From Mucilaginibacter sp. (lineage in GTDB: Bacteria > Bacteroidota > Bacteroidia > Sphingobacteriales > Sphingobacteriaceae): a stretch of 64,000 bases of DNA. The DNA is taken from assembly GCF_028288225.1 (NCBI RefSeq), contig NZ_JAQBOC010000041.1, positions 1-64,000 on the forward strand, read 5' to 3'. The notes below the pieces were generated by a model. It was not told where the DNA came from and did no database searches. It saw only the letters and a list, made by a program, of their open reading frames with translations. The position numbers and the translations under genes are program-made. Positions 9,358 through 18,926 of this stretch are shown here, piece by piece. Each line of letters starts with the position of its first letter. Positions within the stretch are counted from its first letter, which is position 1.

Positions 9358-9797
9358 GAATCCTAAGATAGCGTTTGTGCCTCAAAATCCAAGAATACGA
9401 AATAACTTTACCCACAAATATTGACCGGATTCACCTTACCTCAATTGTCTTTTCCGCTTTAATACCGCCTATCGGGCTCTCAATCATCGGCTTCGCAACT
9501 GATTAAAATCCGTTGTTACAATATTGGCCGAAGCTTTGCCTCTGATTTCTATGTGAATCAATTGTGATGGAATAAGGAACGGGTACCTGGATACCTTTTG
9601 AGAGCCATTGGCTCAGCATATTTTGTAACGATGGGTTTTTTAACCCATCGCAGATGAGTCTGCCGGATAGAGAGCCATAGGCCCGGCCAGCTTAATCTAC
9701 AAATGCAAATTTTTTTTATCTTCCGGACTTTCCGGACTTTTCCGACTTTCGGACTAAATAAGTATCTTCGCCCCTCGTAAATCATTTTCTATACTTC
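9358..9797. repeat. Palindrome-rich spacer before fabG
   Basis: No convincing gene. It contains three palindromic pieces: GAGCCATTGGCTC (9602-9614), a perfect 9-bp hairpin CGATGGGTT / AACCCATCG with a 4-base loop (9629-9650), and GAGCCATAGGCCCGGCC (about 9672-9688). It then has the inverted GTCCGAAAGTC words (9719-9756). TATCTTCG at about 9763-9770 resembles a degenerate -7 box for fabG. The minus-strand open frame here (9558-9785) is made of these repeats and is not credible as a gene. Confidence 0.6.
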
Positions 9798-10541
9798 ATG
9801 AAACTATTAGAAGGAAAAACCGCACTTATCACGGGAGCATCAAAAGGGATAGGGCGTAAAATTGCCGAAAAGTTTGCAGAGCATGGCGCTAATGTAGCTT
9901 TCACTTATTTATCATCTGTTGAAAAAGGACAGGCCCTTGAACAAGAGCTACAAAGCTTTGGTACGCAGGTAAAAGGCTATCGCTCAGATGCGTCAAAGTT
10001 TGATGAAGCAGAAAAACTGATCAATGATATTATCGCCGATTTCGGCACATTACATATAGTGGTTAACAATGCAGGTATAACCAAAGATGGTTTGCTGATG
10101 CGTATGACCGAAGCGCAGTGGGATGAGGTTTTAGATGTGAACCTGAAATCGATATTTAACGTTACCAAGGCGGCATCAAAAATAATGATGAAGAACCGTA
10201 ATGGTGTGTTCATTAACATGAGCTCGGTTGTGGGTGTGCAGGGTAATGCCGGTCAGGCTAACTATGCTGCGTCAAAAGCGGGTATCATTGGTTTCTCAAA
10301 ATCAATTGCAAAAGAACTTGGCTCGCGTAACATCCGTGCCAACGTAGTAGCTCCCGGATTCATAAAAACTGAAATGACCGAAGTGCTTGACCCGAAAGTT
10401 GTTGAAGGCTGGGCACAGGCTATCCCGCTTAAACGCGGCGGAGAAACCGAAGATGTGGCAAACTGCTGCGTTTTCCTGGCATCAGATATGGCGTCATACA
10501 TTACCGGACAGGTAATTCCTGTTGACGGAGGAATGCTATAG
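9798..10541 (+). CDS. fabG: 3-oxoacyl-ACP reductase FabG
   Basis: A classical short-chain dehydrogenase of 247 residues. GASKGIGR (13-20) binds NADP(H), NNAG lies near 91, SSVVG carries the catalytic serine, and YAASK carries the Tyr/Lys pair. The C-terminus QVIPVDGGML is typical of FabG, which reduces 3-oxoacyl-ACP in the fatty-acid elongation cycle. No other fab gene is adjacent, so a different SDR substrate cannot be excluded, but the overall wording favours FabG. Confidence 0.88.
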   Translation: MKLLEGKTALITGASKGIGRKIAEKFAEHGANVAFTYLSSVEKGQALEQELQSFGTQVKGYRSDASKFDEAEKLINDIIADFGTLHIVVNNAGITKDGLLMRMTEAQWDEVLDVNLKSIFNVTKAASKIMMKNRNGVFINMSSVVGVQGNAGQANYAASKAGIIGFSKSIAKELGSRNIRANVVAPGFIKTEMTEVLDPKVVEGWAQAIPLKRGGETEDVANCCVFLASDMASYITGQVIPVDGGML

Positions 10542-10573
10542 TTTGATTTCGGATTTCGGAATTTCGATTTCGG

Positions 10574-10760
10574 AATTAATTTGTCTGAATCAGAATTTTT
10601 CACTCGTTGATTGTTTTTCATAGGCGTTCAAGAGGGCGTTGCCGTTTACAGAATTTTAAGATTTACAAGATGTTTGTTGTCGAGTTAATATTTCCGGGTT
10701 TGGAACGATCCATTCTGCAAATTCTATAATTCTGTAAATTCTGATTCAGACAATTTAATT
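10574..10760. repeat. 25-bp inverted repeat between fabG and the VWA gene
   Basis: The arms at 10574-10598 and 10736-10760 are reverse complements at 23 of 25 positions (core TTGTCTGAATCAGAATTT). Inner words ACAGAATTTTAAGATTTACA (about 10650) and TTCTGTAAATTCTG (about 10730) add to the stem. Preceding it are tandem words of the type GATTTCGGATTTCGGAA (10543-10575). Confidence 0.8.
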
Positions 10761-10816
10761 TTCAAATCCTCAAATTAAATTCTTCAAATTAAAAACAGCA
10801 TATTTGGCTTACAGAT

Positions 10817-12910
10817 ATGCTGTTTTTATTTTCAATCACTTGGGGGACGGTTTCGGGATGGTGGGTGCCTGCCTGCCTGATGTTAGGTTTGCTGTATGCA
10901 TGGGTATTTTACCGGCAGCCGGTAAACCTGTCCAATAAATTCAGGTACGCTCTTTTTGCAATTCGTGCAATAGTGGTAACTATTATAGCTTTGTTATTGG
11001 TTTCACCACTAGTTAAATCAGTAAGCTACAATCCTCAAAAACCGCTGGTTTTGGTTTTACAGGATAATTCCCAGTCAATAAATCTGTTTAAATTACCATC
11101 GCCCCAAAATGACCCGGCTAAGATTGTTGATGCGCTTTCGGGATTAAAATCGGAATTAGGCGATACTTACGACGTTCAGGAATTTCATTTCGATAACGAC
11201 TTAAGCAATGGCTTAAGTAAAAGTTTTAATGGCAAACAAACCAATATATCAAACGCGTTGCATCAATTAAATGACAGGTTTGTAAATCAAAATATTGGCG
11301 CATTGGTAATTGCTACCGATGGTTTGTATAACCAGGGCAGCGATCCGCAATATGAGGCAAAGAATTTTAAAAACAGTATTTACACCATTGCCCTTGGTGA
11401 CACTATTGCCAAACGCGACCTGCTGATAGGCAATATCAACTATAATAAAACGGCCTTTTTAGGGAATGATTTTGAGGTAGAGATTTTAGCAGAAGCCTAC
11501 CAAAGCAAAGGTGAAAATATCCGTTTAAACATTACTGAGGACGGCAAACAGGTTAATTCGCAAAATATTACGGTAACATCAAACAGCTTTCAAAAACAGG
11601 TTACTATAAAGCTTAATGCCGATAAAAAAGGTTTACGCAGGTTTAACATAAGTATAGCGCCCGTTAAAAATGAGATCTCCACCCAAAATAACTCTGAAAC
11701 TATTTATGTAGATGTGCTGGACGCCAAACAAAGGGTATTGCTGCTTTATGAAGCGCCGCACCCGGATATCAGCGTGATCCGCCAGGCTATCGAGAATAAT
11801 AAAAACTATGAGGTAAAAGCAAGTTTAGTATCTGACCTGGCAACAATTAAGCCTGCTGATTATAACCTGGTGATCCTTTACCAGCTATCAGCCGCCAGTA
11901 ATGGTGCAATTCAAAATATTCTAAAAAGCAAAGTGCCGCTTTGGTATGTTGTAGGCGCGCAAACAGATCTGAATAACTTTAACAGCAATCAAAAGGTCAT
12001 CCGGATCAGCTCGGGCAGACTGGAGATGCAGGAGGTATTTGCACAGCCTGCAACAGATTTTACAGCATTTACTTTATCAGATTCGTCACGAAAAAAAATA
12101 ATCGGGTTCCCGCCTTTGCTGGCGCCTTATGGTAGCTACGGCTCACCACCGGCGGGCGGTACAGTTTTAAAACAGCGCATAGGGGCTGTTGAAACAACAT
12201 ATCCATTATTATCTTTTGGGGATGATGCCGGGAAGCGGATAAGCATATTAAACGGCGAGGGCTTATGGCGCTGGCAGCTGGCAGAATACCAGGCATACGG
12301 AAATCACCATGCAGTAGAAGAGCTGTTTAGCCAGGGCGTGCAATACCTTACCGCCAATGCAAACCGTCAGCGGTTTATAGTTTACACGGCAAAACATGTT
12401 TTTGATGAAGGAGAAAATGTGATCATCAATGCCGAGCTATACAACGATGCCCTTGAACTGGTAAATACCCCTGATGTACGGATTGAACTGAAAAGCGAAG
12501 CCGCGAAGAACTACAGCTTCCTGTTTAGTCGGAATGATAAAAGCTATCAGCTGGACGCGGGTACATTGCCTGTAGGTGAATACAGTTATACGGCCACCAC
12601 AAAGAATGGCACCAAACAATTTACAGCAACAGGTCAATTAACGGTGAAGCCATTAAATCTTGAATCGCGCCAGAGCGCTGCAAATCACCAGCTGTTAAAC
12701 ACTATAGCCAAACAAAGCGGCGGACAAATGCTGCAGCCTTCCCAAATCAGCCAGCTTGCCAATCTTATCCGTAAAAATGAAAATATAAAAACGGTAGTGT
12801 ATGAGGATAAACACTACAGCGATATAATTGATGTGAAATGGGTGTTTGTAGTGATATTGATCTTGCTGAGTTTGGAGTGGTTTTTGCGGAAACGGGAAGG
12901 GGAGGTATAA
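10817..12910 (+). CDS. Membrane-anchored VWA-domain protein
   Basis: 697 residues. Two or three membrane segments lie in the first 65 residues. A von Willebrand A-like domain follows with the metal site DNSQS near residue 80 and LVIATDG near 165. A long extracytoplasmic middle part follows, and one membrane segment (VVILILLSLEWFL) sits next to the C-terminus. The layout resembles Bacteroidetes BatA/BatB-like or glutamine-amidotransferase-like membrane proteins of unknown role. No MoxR ATPase is adjacent, as would be expected for a full Bat operon. Function cannot be given beyond a probable surface-facing metal-dependent adhesion domain. Confidence 0.72.
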   Translation: MLFLFSITWGTVSGWWVPACLMLGLLYAWVFYRQPVNLSNKFRYALFAIRAIVVTIIALLLVSPLVKSVSYNPQKPLVLVLQDNSQSINLFKLPSPQNDPAKIVDALSGLKSELGDTYDVQEFHFDNDLSNGLSKSFNGKQTNISNALHQLNDRFVNQNIGALVIATDGLYNQGSDPQYEAKNFKNSIYTIALGDTIAKRDLLIGNINYNKTAFLGNDFEVEILAEAYQSKGENIRLNITEDGKQVNSQNITVTSNSFQKQVTIKLNADKKGLRRFNISIAPVKNEISTQNNSETIYVDVLDAKQRVLLLYEAPHPDISVIRQAIENNKNYEVKASLVSDLATIKPADYNLVILYQLSAASNGAIQNILKSKVPLWYVVGAQTDLNNFNSNQKVIRISSGRLEMQEVFAQPATDFTAFTLSDSSRKKIIGFPPLLAPYGSYGSPPAGGTVLKQRIGAVETTYPLLSFGDDAGKRISILNGEGLWRWQLAEYQAYGNHHAVEELFSQGVQYLTANANRQRFIVYTAKHVFDEGENVIINAELYNDALELVNTPDVRIELKSEAAKNYSFLFSRNDKSYQLDAGTLPVGEYSYTATTKNGTKQFTATGQLTVKPLNLESRQSAANHQLLNTIAKQSGGQMLQPSQISQLANLIRKNENIKTVVYEDKHYSDIIDVKWVFVVILILLSLEWFLRKREGEV

Positions 12911-12930
12911 TATTAAAATACGTCATGCTT

Positions 12931-12986
12931 GTAAAAAAGTAGTGGCCCTGTGCGATTCCCTCTCCCGGGAGGGTAGGGAGGGGTTT
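12931..12986. repeat. 56-bp terminal inverted repeat, left arm (DUF559 unit)
   Basis: It pairs with 13443-13498: 51 of 56 positions match as reverse complement and all five differences are transitions. The arm contains an internal palindrome CTCCCGGGAG and ends GGGTAGGGAGGGGTTT, 23 bases before the DUF559 start codon. Confidence 0.9.
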
Positions 12987-13009
12987 ACCAAGCGACAAAC
13001 TAACCAGAT

Positions 13010-13432
13010 ATGGCAAAAATTATTCCTTACAACAAAAACTTAAAAGCGTTAGCACGAAAACTTCGGAAGGACATGACCTTCGGAGAAGTTCTTTTATGGA
13101 ATGAGTTGAAAGGGGATCAGTTTTATGGATTTGATTTTGACCGCCAACGCTGTATAGATAATTACATAGTTGATTTTTATTGTAAAGATTTAATGCTGGC
13201 AATTGAGATTGATGGCATGTCACACAACCACGAAGAAGCCTTTCTTAAGGATGAGATCAGGCAAAACAACCTCGAAAATTCAGGAGTTAAGTTTTTACGT
13301 TTTTCAGAAGCTGAAACAAAGTATGATATGCAGAATGTTGTTCGTGCTATTGAGGGAGAGATTATTAAAATTTTGAAGCAGGATAAAACCATTAAGTTAC
13401 CAAAAGGCTTTGACCTTGCATGGTTGGAATGA
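13010..13432 (+). CDS. DUF559 endonuclease-like protein (Vsr/PD-(D/E)XK fold)
   Basis: 140 residues matching the DUF559 family, related to very-short-patch-repair endonucleases. Visible motifs are LRKDMTFGEVLLWNELK at the N-terminus, then FDRQRCIDNYIVDFYC and LAIEIDG. D55, E66 and D68 form a D-x10-E-x-D arrangement suitable for a metal-dependent nuclease. No cognate methylase or restriction partner is nearby. The gene fills almost all of the space between two 56-bp inverted repeats, which suggests that gene and repeats move or act together. The activity on DNA is inferred from the fold family only. Confidence 0.87.
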   Translation: MAKIIPYNKNLKALARKLRKDMTFGEVLLWNELKGDQFYGFDFDRQRCIDNYIVDFYCKDLMLAIEIDGMSHNHEEAFLKDEIRQNNLENSGVKFLRFSEAETKYDMQNVVRAIEGEIIKILKQDKTIKLPKGFDLAWLE

Positions 13433-13442
13433 ATAGTTCAAG

Positions 13443-13498
13443 AAACCCCTCCCTACCCTCCCAGGGGAGGGAATCGCACGGGGCCACTGCTTTTTTGC
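13443..13498. repeat. 56-bp terminal inverted repeat, right arm (DUF559 unit)
   Basis: Reverse-complement partner of 12931-12986. It begins 10 bases after the DUF559 stop codon (AAACCCCTCCCTACCCTCCC) and ends in a T-run and GC. No clear target-site duplication is seen outside the two arms. Confidence 0.9.
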
Positions 13499-13525
13499 AT
13501 TATTAAGACCACTAACCTCTAGCCC

Positions 13526-13831
13526 CTATTCCTCTTTCTTCTCTTTCACTATCACAAACACGTCCTCATTATCCTTCTTCATCAAGTATTTTTCGCGGGC
13601 GAATTTTTCGAGTTTTTGGGGATTTGAGGTTAGCTCATCAAGATCTTTGGCCACCTTTTCGGTTTCTTTCTGGTAGAAATCGCGTTCCTGCTTTAGCTTG
13701 TTTACTTCCTGGTGGTATTGATATTGGGAGAACAGGTCGTTCTTGTCGAAGAATATCATCCATACCAAAAAAGCAAAAGAAATCAAAAAGTATTTGTTTC
13801 TAAACAGGTTGATCAGGCGACGAAGTGGCAT
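13526..13831 (-). CDS. FtsB/DivIC-like septum formation initiator
   Basis: A 101-residue bitopic protein: short basic N-terminus (RRLINLFRNK), one membrane segment (about 13-28, FLISFAFLVWMIFF), then a heptad-rich coiled coil (about 38-68) and a C-terminal KFAREKYLMKKDNEDVFVI motif typical of FtsB/DivIC. It should join FtsL and FtsQ/DivIB in the divisome. It lies on the same strand as the helicase, lspA and eno, echoing the eno-ftsB neighbourhood known in proteobacteria, though other genes intervene here. Confidence 0.88.
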   Translation of the reverse strand: MPLRRLINLFRNKYFLISFAFLVWMIFFDKNDLFSQYQYHQEVNKLKQERDFYQKETEKVAKDLDELTSNPQKLEKFAREKYLMKKDNEDVFVIVKEKKEE

Positions 13832-13892
13832 ACTGTTGAATTTTTATTTAAAGCTATTTAAAAAGTCGGGCGAAAGCAAATATCGTTATAAA

Positions 13893-14074
13893 CTTTTCAA
13901 CAGTGGTTGTAAATGTTGTAGTGGTTGTAATATTATCTTTAATGTCTTCGCAGGGTCTCTCGCAGAGGACCCTGCGCTGTAAATGCTTTCGCAGCGCAGG
14001 ATCCCTTTCAGGAGATCCTGCGGAGACACAAACCTTTACAACTCTTACAACATCTACAACTATTTCAACTGAAA
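13893..14074. repeat. Nested repeat with two tandem REP-like hairpins
   Basis: Two perfect 9-bp stems lie in tandem: CGCAGGGTC / GACCCTGCG (13949-13957, 13968-13976) and CGCAGGATC / GATCCTGCG (13995-14003, 14014-14022). They are flanked by outer inverted words GTTGTAAATGTTGTAG (left) and CTTACAACATCTACAAC (right). It separates the ftsB-like gene from the helicase gene. Confidence 0.8.
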
Positions 14075-15409
14075 CTAATCCCTTCTTCCACCGCGATCGC
14101 GATTACCGCCACGGCTTGCGCCGCTCATGCCGCTGCCGCCTGCTGTTTTACCGGCTGCTCCACGGCCACGATCGGCTCTTCCAAAACTCCGGCCCCTGTT
14201 TTGACCTGAACCGCCACCATGGCCTGAACCTTTCTTTTTGCCCTCGGCATGTTTTGCAACTATGCTTTGCGGGCTCATAGGGTAGGGATGTGCTTCCTCA
14301 ATTGGGATTTCTTTAGAAATAAGCTTATGAATATCCTTTAAGAATTCGATCTCTTCCTGGTCACAAAATGAAAGGGCGATACCACTCGCACCGGCGCGGC
14401 CTGTACGGCCTATACGGTGTACGTAAGTTTCGGGGATATTTGGCAGTTCGTAGTTAATAACATGTGTAAGCTCGTCAATATCAATGCCGCGGGCTGCAAT
14501 ATCTGTAGCTATCAAAACACGGGTAGTACGGTTTTTAAAGTTTGTTAAAGCACGTTGACGTGCATTTTGTGACTTATTACCATGAATAGCCTCCGCAGTG
14601 ATACCTACACGGATCAGATCTTTTACAACCTTGTCAGCGCCATGCTTGGTGCGGGTAAATACCAGGGCCGTTTTAATCTCTTTATCTTTTAATATGTATG
14701 TTAGTAATGACCTTTTATCATTCTTTTCTACATAATAAAGCAGCTGTTGTATGGTATCGGCTGTTGATGAAACCGGGGTTACTTCAACTTTTTCGGGTTT
14801 GTTCAGTATCGTATCTGCAAGCTGCTGAATTTCTTTTGGCATAGTAGCCGAGAAGAACAGCGTTTGCCTTTTGGCAGGTACTTTGGCTATGATCTTTTTA
14901 ACATCATGCACAAAGCCCATATCCAGCATGCGGTCAGCTTCATCAAGCACCAGCATTTTAATATGTTCAAGGTTCACATAGCGCTGGTTCATCAGGTCCA
15001 ATAAACGACCGGGAGTAGCTACCAAAATATCAACCCCTCTTCTTAAAGCATCAGTTTGCGGGTTTTGGTTAACACCGCCAAATATAACGAGGTGTTTTAG
15101 ACCGGTATGCTTACCATAAGCTGCAAAACTCTCGTCAATCTGAATAGCCAGCTCGCGGGTTGGAGTTAATATAAGGGCCTTTATTGTTTTTTGCTCTTTA
15201 TGCTGCAGCCTGTCCTGGTACAGCAACTGTAAAATAGGAATAGCAAAGGCAGCGGTTTTACCGGTCCCGGTTTGCGCGCAGCCAAGCAAGTCTTTATGTT
15301 GTAATAAAATAGGTATGGCTTGTTCCTGTATGGGGGTGGGGGTTGTATAACCCTCGGTTTTTAAAGCCCGTAAAATAGGCTCAATTAAATTTAAATCTTG
15401 AAATAACAT
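14075..15409 (-). CDS. rhlE: DEAD-box RNA helicase, RhlE type
   Basis: An ATP-dependent RNA helicase of 444 residues. In order: Q-motif ([14 protein letters not shown]), Walker [30 protein letters not shown], and the C-terminal domain with [10 protein letters not shown] and [10 protein letters not shown]. The last roughly 50 residues are a Gly/Arg-rich tail (RGG-like repeats) that usually binds RNA and supports cold or ribosome-assembly roles. Bacteroidetes normally carry several paralogues, so the exact role is open. It is followed on the minus strand by the nested repeat. Confidence 0.93.
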   Translation of the reverse strand: MLFQDLNLIEPILRALKTEGYTTPTPIQEQAIPILLQHKDLLGCAQTGTGKTAAFAIPILQLLYQDRLQHKEQKTIKALILTPTRELAIQIDESFAAYGKHTGLKHLVIFGGVNQNPQTDALRRGVDILVATPGRLLDLMNQRYVNLEHIKMLVLDEADRMLDMGFVHDVKKIIAKVPAKRQTLFFSATMPKEIQQLADTILNKPEKVEVTPVSSTADTIQQLLYYVEKNDKRSLLTYILKDKEIKTALVFTRTKHGADKVVKDLIRVGITAEAIHGNKSQNARQRALTNFKNRTTRVLIATDIAARGIDIDELTHVINYELPNIPETYVHRIGRTGRAGASGIALSFCDQEEIEFLKDIHKLISKEIPIEEAHPYPMSPQSIVAKHAEGKKKGSGHGGGSGQNRGRSFGRADRGRGAAGKTAGGSGMSGASRGGNRDRGGRRD

Positions 15410-15659
15410 GTAATATTTTTAATATATGTGCTAACGCGATTGCATAAGCGGATCTGAAGAGTCGTCTGATAAATCAAAACCGTAAGCTAACGGGTAATTG
15501 CTGCAAAGATACGTATTTAAACTAAGATTTGTAGGATTTGAAGATTATAGAAGTTTTGGGTGACGATTTAAGGTTTGGCACCCTTTTAAAATCAGTCAAA
15601 TATTAGCTAAGCATTTTAATTATATCTTCGCTAAGCCCTGCATTTGATTATTATCTTAT

Positions 15660-16187
15660 TTAATTTATCTGTTCTGGTTGTTCTTCCGTAGTTTCCACCA
15701 CATCCGGCTTCTTAAAAAAGGCATGTAACAAAAGGATGATCATCCCCACCATTATAGATACATCGGCCACATTAAAAATGCCAGTTTGTAACGAGCCAAA
15801 TTTGATGTGCATAAAATCGGTTACCGAGCCATACCTCATCCTGTCGTAAATATTGCCAAAGCCACCGCCGACTATCAGGATCACGCTAATTAAAGTAGTG
15901 CGGCTAAGCTCCCTGGTTAAAATGAAGCCAAGCCCAACGGCAACGGCCAAAAGCGGTAATAAATTTAGCAGAATAAGCCTTAGCGGACCTGAAAGCGTAT
16001 TGCCCACACTTAAAAAAGCGCCCGTGTTTTCAACCTTCATTAAAGTGAAATGATTGTTCAAAAGCTTTACCTCGTCGTAATATTCCAGCTTGTGCCGTAC
16101 GATGGATTTTGAAACCTGGTCGCAGCCAATATTGATGCCGAGAAGCAGCAGGATGAAAATGATTCTTAATATGCCTCTTGTGTTCAT
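15660..16187 (-). CDS. lspA: Lipoprotein signal peptidase LspA
   Basis: Signal peptidase II, an inner-membrane aspartyl protease that cuts prolipoproteins before the lipidated cysteine. 175 residues with four membrane segments. The conserved NTGAF, NIYDRMRYGSVTDF and NVADVSIMVG motifs are all present; the two catalytic aspartates are in the last two. It lies alone between eno and the helicase gene, on the same strand as both. Confidence 0.94.
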   Translation of the reverse strand: MNTRGILRIIFILLLLGINIGCDQVSKSIVRHKLEYYDEVKLLNNHFTLMKVENTGAFLSVGNTLSGPLRLILLNLLPLLAVAVGLGFILTRELSRTTLISVILIVGGGFGNIYDRMRYGSVTDFMHIKFGSLQTGIFNVADVSIMVGMIILLLHAFFKKPDVVETTEEQPEQIN

Positions 16188-16419
16188 GAATGTGTTTCAG
16201 CTACTTATTAGTACAACTAATAGATTACAGAATGCAAATTTAATATTTAAAAGAATTAAAGTTGGGAAAAAATAATGGCAGCTCATCGTTGAAATTAAAA
16301 CAAATTGTGTCTTTGCACAGGGCACTGCGCTGTATGATGCGGAAAGGAGAAATGCACAGTTAAATACTTAGCAGCGGCGCAGGGGGCCTCCTTTTAATAC
16401 ATTTGCCATTGATACCCAA
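16188..16419. other. Spacer between eno and lspA
   Basis: No gene seen. It includes a CTTTGCACAGGGCACTGCGCTG stretch that is mildly palindromic (about 16312-16332) and a GC-richer patch around 16370-16390. Nothing further can be assigned. Confidence 0.35.
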
Positions 16420-16446
16420 CAAAAAAGCCGGCGCTTAGCCGGCTTC
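16420..16446 (-). terminator. Intrinsic terminator of eno
   Basis: On the minus strand the stem GCCGGC-TAAGC-GCCGGC is followed by TTTTTTG. It lies about 45 bases past the eno stop. Between stop and stem are near-tandem words AATTCG/GTGAA (16450-16490). Confidence 0.9.
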
Positions 16447-16492
16447 TAAAATTCGTGAAATTCGAATAAATTCGAGAGAATTCGTGAATCTA

Positions 16493-17833
<1,341 letters not shown>

Positions 17834-17879
17834 CTAATATAATATAGTTTTCAAATATACAATTTCAATCAAATAAGTG

Positions 17880-18068
17880 TCAAGATTGTTTAATGATTTC
17901 ACTGATTATTGAATGATTTCACCAATTATTAACAGTAATTTAACGTGATGGGAGAGGTTACACTGATTTTAGAAGGATTTCACCGATGAGCCTTGTTGTT
18001 ATAATTAAAGGATTGCAGGACTCCTATCGCATAAAAAGAGAACCCTGCAATCTTTTAATCCTGTAAAT
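17880..18068. repeat. Word repeats between DUF1080 gene and eno
   Basis: Near-tandem words of the type GATTTCACYGATTATT (17888-17935) recur with GGATTTCACCGATGAG (17972). A short stem AGGATTGCAGG / CCCTGCAATCTTTT lies at about 18007-18055, followed by AATCCTGTAAATCTTAG. The stem may terminate DUF1080 transcription. Confidence 0.45.
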
Positions 18069-18069
18069 C

Positions 18070-18789
18070 TTAGTTCAGTTCCTTTATAAAAATATTTTTA
18101 AAATAGGCTTTATGTCCGTGATCCTGCAGGGCTATGTGGCCGGTTTTGGCTACGCCATAATCAGGATAATCCTTCCATTTACCTTCGGCTTTTTTCTTGT
18201 TCCAGTCTGCATCCCAGGCCTGGAACGATAAGATCTTTTTGCCGTTTAGCCAATGCTCCACATGGCCTTTGTTAAAAACAATTTTGCTGGTGTTCCACTG
18301 CCCTACAGGCATAACCTTTTTCAGGTTGTTTGGCAGGTGCATGGCATAGTCGCAGCCGGTTTTTTGCCAGTCTTCCAATTTATCTGGCCAGCCTAAATCA
18401 TCAATCAGCTGATATTCGGGGCCGGTTTCATAGGTTGCATGGTATTTTGGATCTTCAATTACGTGGTAAATAACACCGCTGTTACTGCCTTTGTCAATCT
18501 TCCAGTCCCATGATATCTCAAAGTTGCTGTATTGCTTATCGGTTACAATATCGCCGCCGGTATCACCTTCAGCAGCCCCCAGGCAAACTAAGGCCCCGTT
18601 TACGATGGTCCAATTTTTTACTTCGCCTTTTTTATTGAAGCCATGCCAGCCTTTCAGACTCTTGCCATCAAACAGGCTGGTCCATTTTTTTATTTTGGCT
18701 GATGATTTTGCAGCCTTATGCGGCGGATTTGCCAGGGCCTGCGAACCGATCAGGCCCGCAGCAATTATTAATATGCTTAGTTTCTTCAC
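18070..18789 (-). CDS. DUF1080 protein (3-keto-glycoside hydrolase family), secreted
   Basis: About 239 residues from a GTG start, giving a clean signal peptide (KKLSILIIAAGLIGSQALA). The mature part is one concanavalin-like DUF1080 domain: WTSLFDGKSLKGWHGF, then NFEISWDWKIDKGSNSGVIY and TGHIALQDHGHKAYFKNIFI. Members are known to hydrolyse 3-keto-disaccharides or glycosides. The upstream ATG at 18960 would read through spacer repeats and into the neighbouring gene. The Gfo/Idh/MocA gene just upstream is the expected partner that makes the 3-keto sugar. The substrate is not predictable. Confidence 0.87.
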   Translation of the reverse strand: MKKLSILIIAAGLIGSQALANPPHKAAKSSAKIKKWTSLFDGKSLKGWHGFNKKGEVKNWTIVNGALVCLGAAEGDTGGDIVTDKQYSNFEISWDWKIDKGSNSGVIYHVIEDPKYHATYETGPEYQLIDDLGWPDKLEDWQKTGCDYAMHLPNNLKKVMPVGQWNTSKIVFNKGHVEHWLNGKKILSFQAWDADWNKKKAEGKWKDYPDYGVAKTGHIALQDHGHKAYFKNIFIKELN

Positions 18790-18849
18790 GTTGTTTGTTT
18801 TAAGTTGTTGTAAGGTTGAAATGTTGTAAGGTTGCAATGTTATTAATGC

Positions 18850-18925
18850 CTCTTTTCTACTTTCAGACTTCCCGTCTTTACTGACTTTCGGACTAACCTC
18901 TGATCTCTGGCCTCTAATCACTAAC
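18850..18925. repeat. Dispersed word repeat between Gfo/Idh/MocA and DUF1080 genes
   Basis: The spacer combines GACTTTCGGACTAACCTCTG and CCTCTAATCACTAACC, words that recur at 2199-2220, 24712-24770, 48970-49065 and 59527-59650. Adjacent TTGTAAGGTTGAAATGTTG tandem words lie at 18805-18840. Confidence 0.6.
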
Positions 18926-18926
18926 C

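Noticed and set aside
9558..9785. Minus-strand frame in the palindrome cluster
   Set aside because: It is composed of the palindromes and word repeats themselves.
12765..13016. Minus-strand frame across the left 56-bp repeat
   Set aside because: It runs through the inverted repeat and the end of the VWA gene; no family resemblance.
12909..13510. Target-site duplication around the DUF559 unit
   Set aside because: TATTAA occurs on both sides but is AT-rich and not at the arm ends; not good enough to claim.
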